Positions 5,033-6,860 of a DNA stretch of 6,860 bases are shown here, one piece after another. Positions within the stretch are counted from its first letter, which is position 1. Each line of letters begins with the position of its first letter. Under the pieces are notes generated by a model. The model did no database searches and was not told where the DNA came from. It saw only the letters and a program-made list of their open reading frames with translations. The position numbers were made by a program, and so were the translations under genes. Source of the stretch: Planctomycetota bacterium (GTDB lineage Bacteria; Planctomycetota; Planctomycetia; Pirellulales; Lacipirellulaceae); contig JAJRUA010000394.1 in NCBI GenBank assembly GCA_024278035.1, forward strand, positions 1-6,860, given 5' to 3'.

Positions 5033-6471
5033 TAAGAACCCACGAGCGATACCGCCTCGGTGACGACATCCATGATTTTATCCATCTCGGCGATCGTGAT
5101 CGACAGCGGCGGCATGACATAGATTAGGTCCGGTTTTGCACGAAGCCAGACGCCACGTTCCAGCGCATGGCGGGCCATGCGGCGGCCCAAGGATTCCTCA
5201 TCAAGGAAGCCGGTGCCGCTTGCTTCGAGATCAAAGGCACCGATGAGCCCGCATTGGCGGACGTTTTTGACGGCGGGATGAGAGGCCAAGTCGTTTAGCC
5301 GTTTTTCTAAATGGGCGATCTTCGGCGTAAGGCCTTCGATTACTTTCTCTTCCTCTAAAACATCAAGGCACGCCATAGCGGCGGCGGAGGCAAGCGGGTT
5401 GCCGCTGAACGTGTGCCCGTGCCAGAAGGTGCGGTCTTCGTCGGACGAGCGATTGATGAACGCATCGTAAATCTGTGGCGTCGTGAGCGTCACGGCCATC
5501 GGCAAGTAGCCCCCCGTAAGACCTTTGGCCAGGCAAAGGAAGTCGGGGACGACGTTCTCGTGCTCACAAGCGAAGAGTTTTCCTGTCTTGCCGAAGCCGA
5601 CGGCAACTTCATCGGCGATGAGCAGCACGTTGTACTTGTGGGTAAGCTCGCGAAGTCCGGCAAGAAAACCGGGCGGGTGCATTAGCATTCCTGCCGCACA
5701 CTGCACAAGCGGTTCGATGATAACGGCGGCGATCGTGTCCGCTTGTTCGGCCAGCACCTTCTCAACACGAGCAAGGCCCGCTTCGCAAACGTGGTCGGGA
5801 GAAAGTCCCCCTTCCCCCCTGGGGGGAGGGGTTAGGGGAGGGGGCGAATCATGTACCAGGGTTCCTTCCCCCTCCCCTAGCCCCTCCCCCAAAGGGGGGG
5901 AGGGGGATTCTTTTACGTTGCGCGAATCGGGCGGCTCAACTCGAACCACTTCGCATAGCAGCGGATCGAACACTTCGTGGTACCGGCCGATGCCGCCGAC
6001 CGCTGTCGCACCAATCGTATCCCCGTGGTAAGCATCCTGAAAGCAAAGGAACTTAGTCTTAGCAGGTTGCGGATACTCCGCTTGCTGACAGTACTGAAAC
6101 GCTTGCTTCATAGCGATTTCAATCGCCGAGGAGCCATCGCTTGAGAAAAAGACCTTCTCCAGATCCCCCGGTGCTAGGTCGGTAAGTCGCTTGGCAAGCC
6201 GTACCGTCACATCGGCCCCCATCCCCAGGCTTGTGCAGTGGGCGACCCGGCCAAGCTGTTCGGTGATTGCCGCATTGATCCGCGGGTGGTTATGCCCGAT
6301 CGTGTTGCACCACATGCTACTTGCCGCATCGAGATAAGCCCGGCCCTCGACATTGTAAAGCGTCGCCCCCTCGGCCCGATGAATGAGCAGTGATTCGTAA
6401 TCGCCCATCGGCGTAAACGAATGCCAATAATGGCGTTGGTCCCATTCGCGAAGTTGTTCGTTGGTACACAT
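5032..6471 (-). CDS. bioA: Adenosylmethionine-8-amino-7-oxononanoate aminotransferase BioA
   Basis: Cytoplasmic PLP enzyme of biotin synthesis that transfers an amino group from S-adenosylmethionine to KAPA, giving DAPA. From the ATG at 6471 it has 479 residues. Visible features are DQRHYWHSFTPM near the N-terminus, SSMWCNTIGHNHP (51-63), the phosphate loop SSDGSSAIEIAMK, AYHGDTIGA with Tyr148, IADE with the PLP-binding Asp287, the Schiff-base Lys316 in CLAKGLTGG, HGHTFSGNPL with Thr354, and Arg444 in GVWLRAK near the end. E. coli BioA is 429 residues; most of the extra length here is an in-frame insert at residues about 184-224 made of palindromic repeats (5800-5922). Without it the protein would be about 438 residues. 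The frame extends upstream to a TTG at 6522, but those residues (PFFRSSFVPLW) are not BioA-like and the DNA is repeat, so the ATG is preferred although no Shine-Dalgarno is evident. No other bio genes are adjacent. Confidence 0.93.
   Translation of the reverse strand: MCTNEQLREWDQRHYWHSFTPMGDYESLLIHRAEGATLYNVEGRAYLDAASSMWCNTIGHNHPRINAAITEQLGRVAHCTSLGMGADVTVRLAKRLTDLAPGDLEKVFFSSDGSSAIEIAMKQAFQYCQQAEYPQPAKTKFLCFQDAYHGDTIGATAVGGIGRYHEVFDPLLCEVVRVEPPDSRNVKESPSPPLGEGLGEGEGTLVHDSPPPLTPPPRGEGGLSPDHVCEAGLARVEKVLAEQADTIAAVIIEPLVQCAAGMLMHPPGFLAGLRELTHKYNVLLIADEVAVGFGKTGKLFACEHENVVPDFLCLAKGLTGGYLPMAVTLTTPQIYDAFINRSSDEDRTFWHGHTFSGNPLASAAAMACLDVLEEEKVIEGLTPKIAHLEKRLNDLASHPAVKNVRQCGLIGAFDLEASGTGFLDEESLGRRMARHALERGVWLRAKPDLIYVMPPLSITIAEMDKIMDVVTEAVSLVGS
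5804..5910. repeat. Two head-to-head G/C-run palindromes inserted in frame in bioA
   Basis: Copy A (about 5804-5846) and copy B (about 5864-5910) are inverted relative to each other. A 23-nt arm at 5822-5844 pairs with 5868-5890 with one mismatch, around a 23-nt loop; the flanking C and G runs extend the near-palindrome to about 107 bp. Each copy matches the intergenic element at 4860-4925. On the bioA strand it is translated as ESPSPPLGEGLGEGEG, then TLVHD, then SPPPLTPPPRGEGG. These Pro/Gly/Glu-rich residues have no place in the aminotransferase family, yet the frame continues correctly on both sides. Confidence 0.85.
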
Positions 6472-6491
6472 AGTCAAGAGAGGGAACCACA

Positions 6492-6621
6492 ACGGAACGA
6501 AGGAACTACGAAAAAAGGGCAACTGCTAATACGTGCTGGATGAACCGCTAATAGTAGAGAATTATCGTTTTTTAGCGTTCATTAGCGGTTCTCCTTTCCT
6601 TTTTTCCGTTCGTCGTTCCGT
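6492..6621. repeat. Nested inverted repeats in the gatB-bioA gap
   Basis: The inner arms GAACCGCTAAT (6542-6552) and ATTAGCGGTTC (6581-6591) are perfectly complementary across a 28-nt loop. The outer arms 6492-6518 (ACGGAACGA... GAAAAAAGG) and 6598-6621 (CCTTTTTTCCG... TTCCGT) are imperfectly complementary. The right inner part is built of two 10-nt units, TTAGCGTTCA and TTAGCGGTTC. In a gatB transcript the region would form a long hairpin before bioA. T runs lie inside the arms rather than directly after the stem, so it is not a classical terminator. No promoter could be assigned in the gap. Confidence 0.55.
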
Positions 6622-6641
6622 TTTTCCGTCGAGGTTCAATT

Positions 6642-6860
6642 TTAGAGGGAAGCGATCAATTCGAGACAAATCGCGCGGACGCGGGCCGGATCGGCGTTGG
6701 GGTTTTTCTTCTTGGCTTGGCCGATGAGGGAGCCAACCGCTTGTTGTTTGCCCCCTTGCACGTCGGCTACGATTTTGGGGTTCGAAGCAAGTAGCTCTTT
6801 ACAGATTTCGATCAACTCCGATTCATCGACGGCCGTGATGCCAAGCTTGTCCATGGCCCC
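6642..6860 (-). CDS. gatB: Aspartyl/glutamyl-tRNA amidotransferase subunit B, C-terminal end
   Basis: Only the last 72 codons are in the window; the gene continues past the right edge, so the Met at 6854 is internal, not the start. GatB is the tRNA-binding subunit of GatCAB, which converts Glu-tRNA(Gln) and, in many bacteria, Asp-tRNA(Asn) to the amidated forms. The visible part is the C-terminal YqeY-like helical domain that contacts tRNA. It shows the family pattern: DESELIEICKELLASNPKIV, then GGKQQAVGSLIGQAKKK, N-x-DPARV and a final LELIASL before TAA (6644-6642). The run ANP-x6-9-G-K-x5-G-x2-GQ-x-KK is the recognisable GatB ending. bioA follows 170 bp downstream on the same strand, separated by repeats, so co-transcription is possible but not shown. 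Confidence 0.88.
   Translation of the reverse strand, partial: GAMDKLGITAVDESELIEICKELLASNPKIVADVQGGKQQAVGSLIGQAKKKNPNADPARVRAICLELIASL

Noticed and set aside
5413..6031. Plus-strand frames of 90 and 168 codons opposite bioA
   Set aside because: They are antisense to conserved BioA sequence, and the Pro/Ser-rich part is the translated palindrome.
6471..6522. Longer bioA beginning at the TTG at 6522
   Set aside because: The added 17 residues do not resemble BioA N-termini, the DNA overlaps an inverted-repeat arm, and the ATG at 6471 gives the usual family start.

Overview
The window looks like ordinary chromosome from a GC-rich bacterium, most likely a member of the Planctomycetota (Pirellulales-like). 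This placement is an inference. It rests on the exported thioredoxin-fold protein with Asp-rich loops, the GAF/AAA+/Fis regulator, weak or absent Shine-Dalgarno sequences before several genes, and G/C-run palindromes whose translation reads like SPPPLTPPPRGEG. No rRNA, tRNA, CRISPR array, transposase or phage gene was seen.

Layout from left to right. (1) 1-1631, minus: an exported protein with three Asp-rich loops, a helical repeat region and the beginning of a TlpA/redoxin-type thioredoxin fold. It is one open frame that runs off the left edge. (2) 1767-2594, minus: fabI, enoyl-ACP reductase, complete. (3) 2595-2902: a divergent intergenic region filled with two nested pairs of inverted repeats. 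(4) 2903-4809, plus: a sigma-54-dependent activator (GAF sensor, AAA+ domain, Fis-type helix-turn-helix), split by a one-base deletion inside its Walker A codons. (5) 4810-5031: a convergent gap with a strong G/C palindrome, a second repeat-like element and an 11-bp tandem duplication. (6) 5032-6471, minus: bioA, DAPA aminotransferase, with about 41 extra in-frame residues made of two head-to-head copies of the palindrome found in the neighbouring gap. (7) 6472-6641: a gap with nested inverted repeats. (8) 6642-6860, minus: the C-terminal end of gatB, running off the right edge.

The genes do not form one pathway. FabI belongs to fatty-acid synthesis, BioA to biotin synthesis (biotin is the cofactor of acetyl-CoA carboxylase, so the link to fatty acids is only indirect), and GatB to tRNA amidation. 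The regulator has no partner kinase and no recognisable sigma-54 promoter in the window. The most notable content is the palindromic repeats: one family occurs three times within about 1.05 kb, twice as an in-frame insertion in an apparently intact enzyme gene. I did not find a convincing new multi-gene system.
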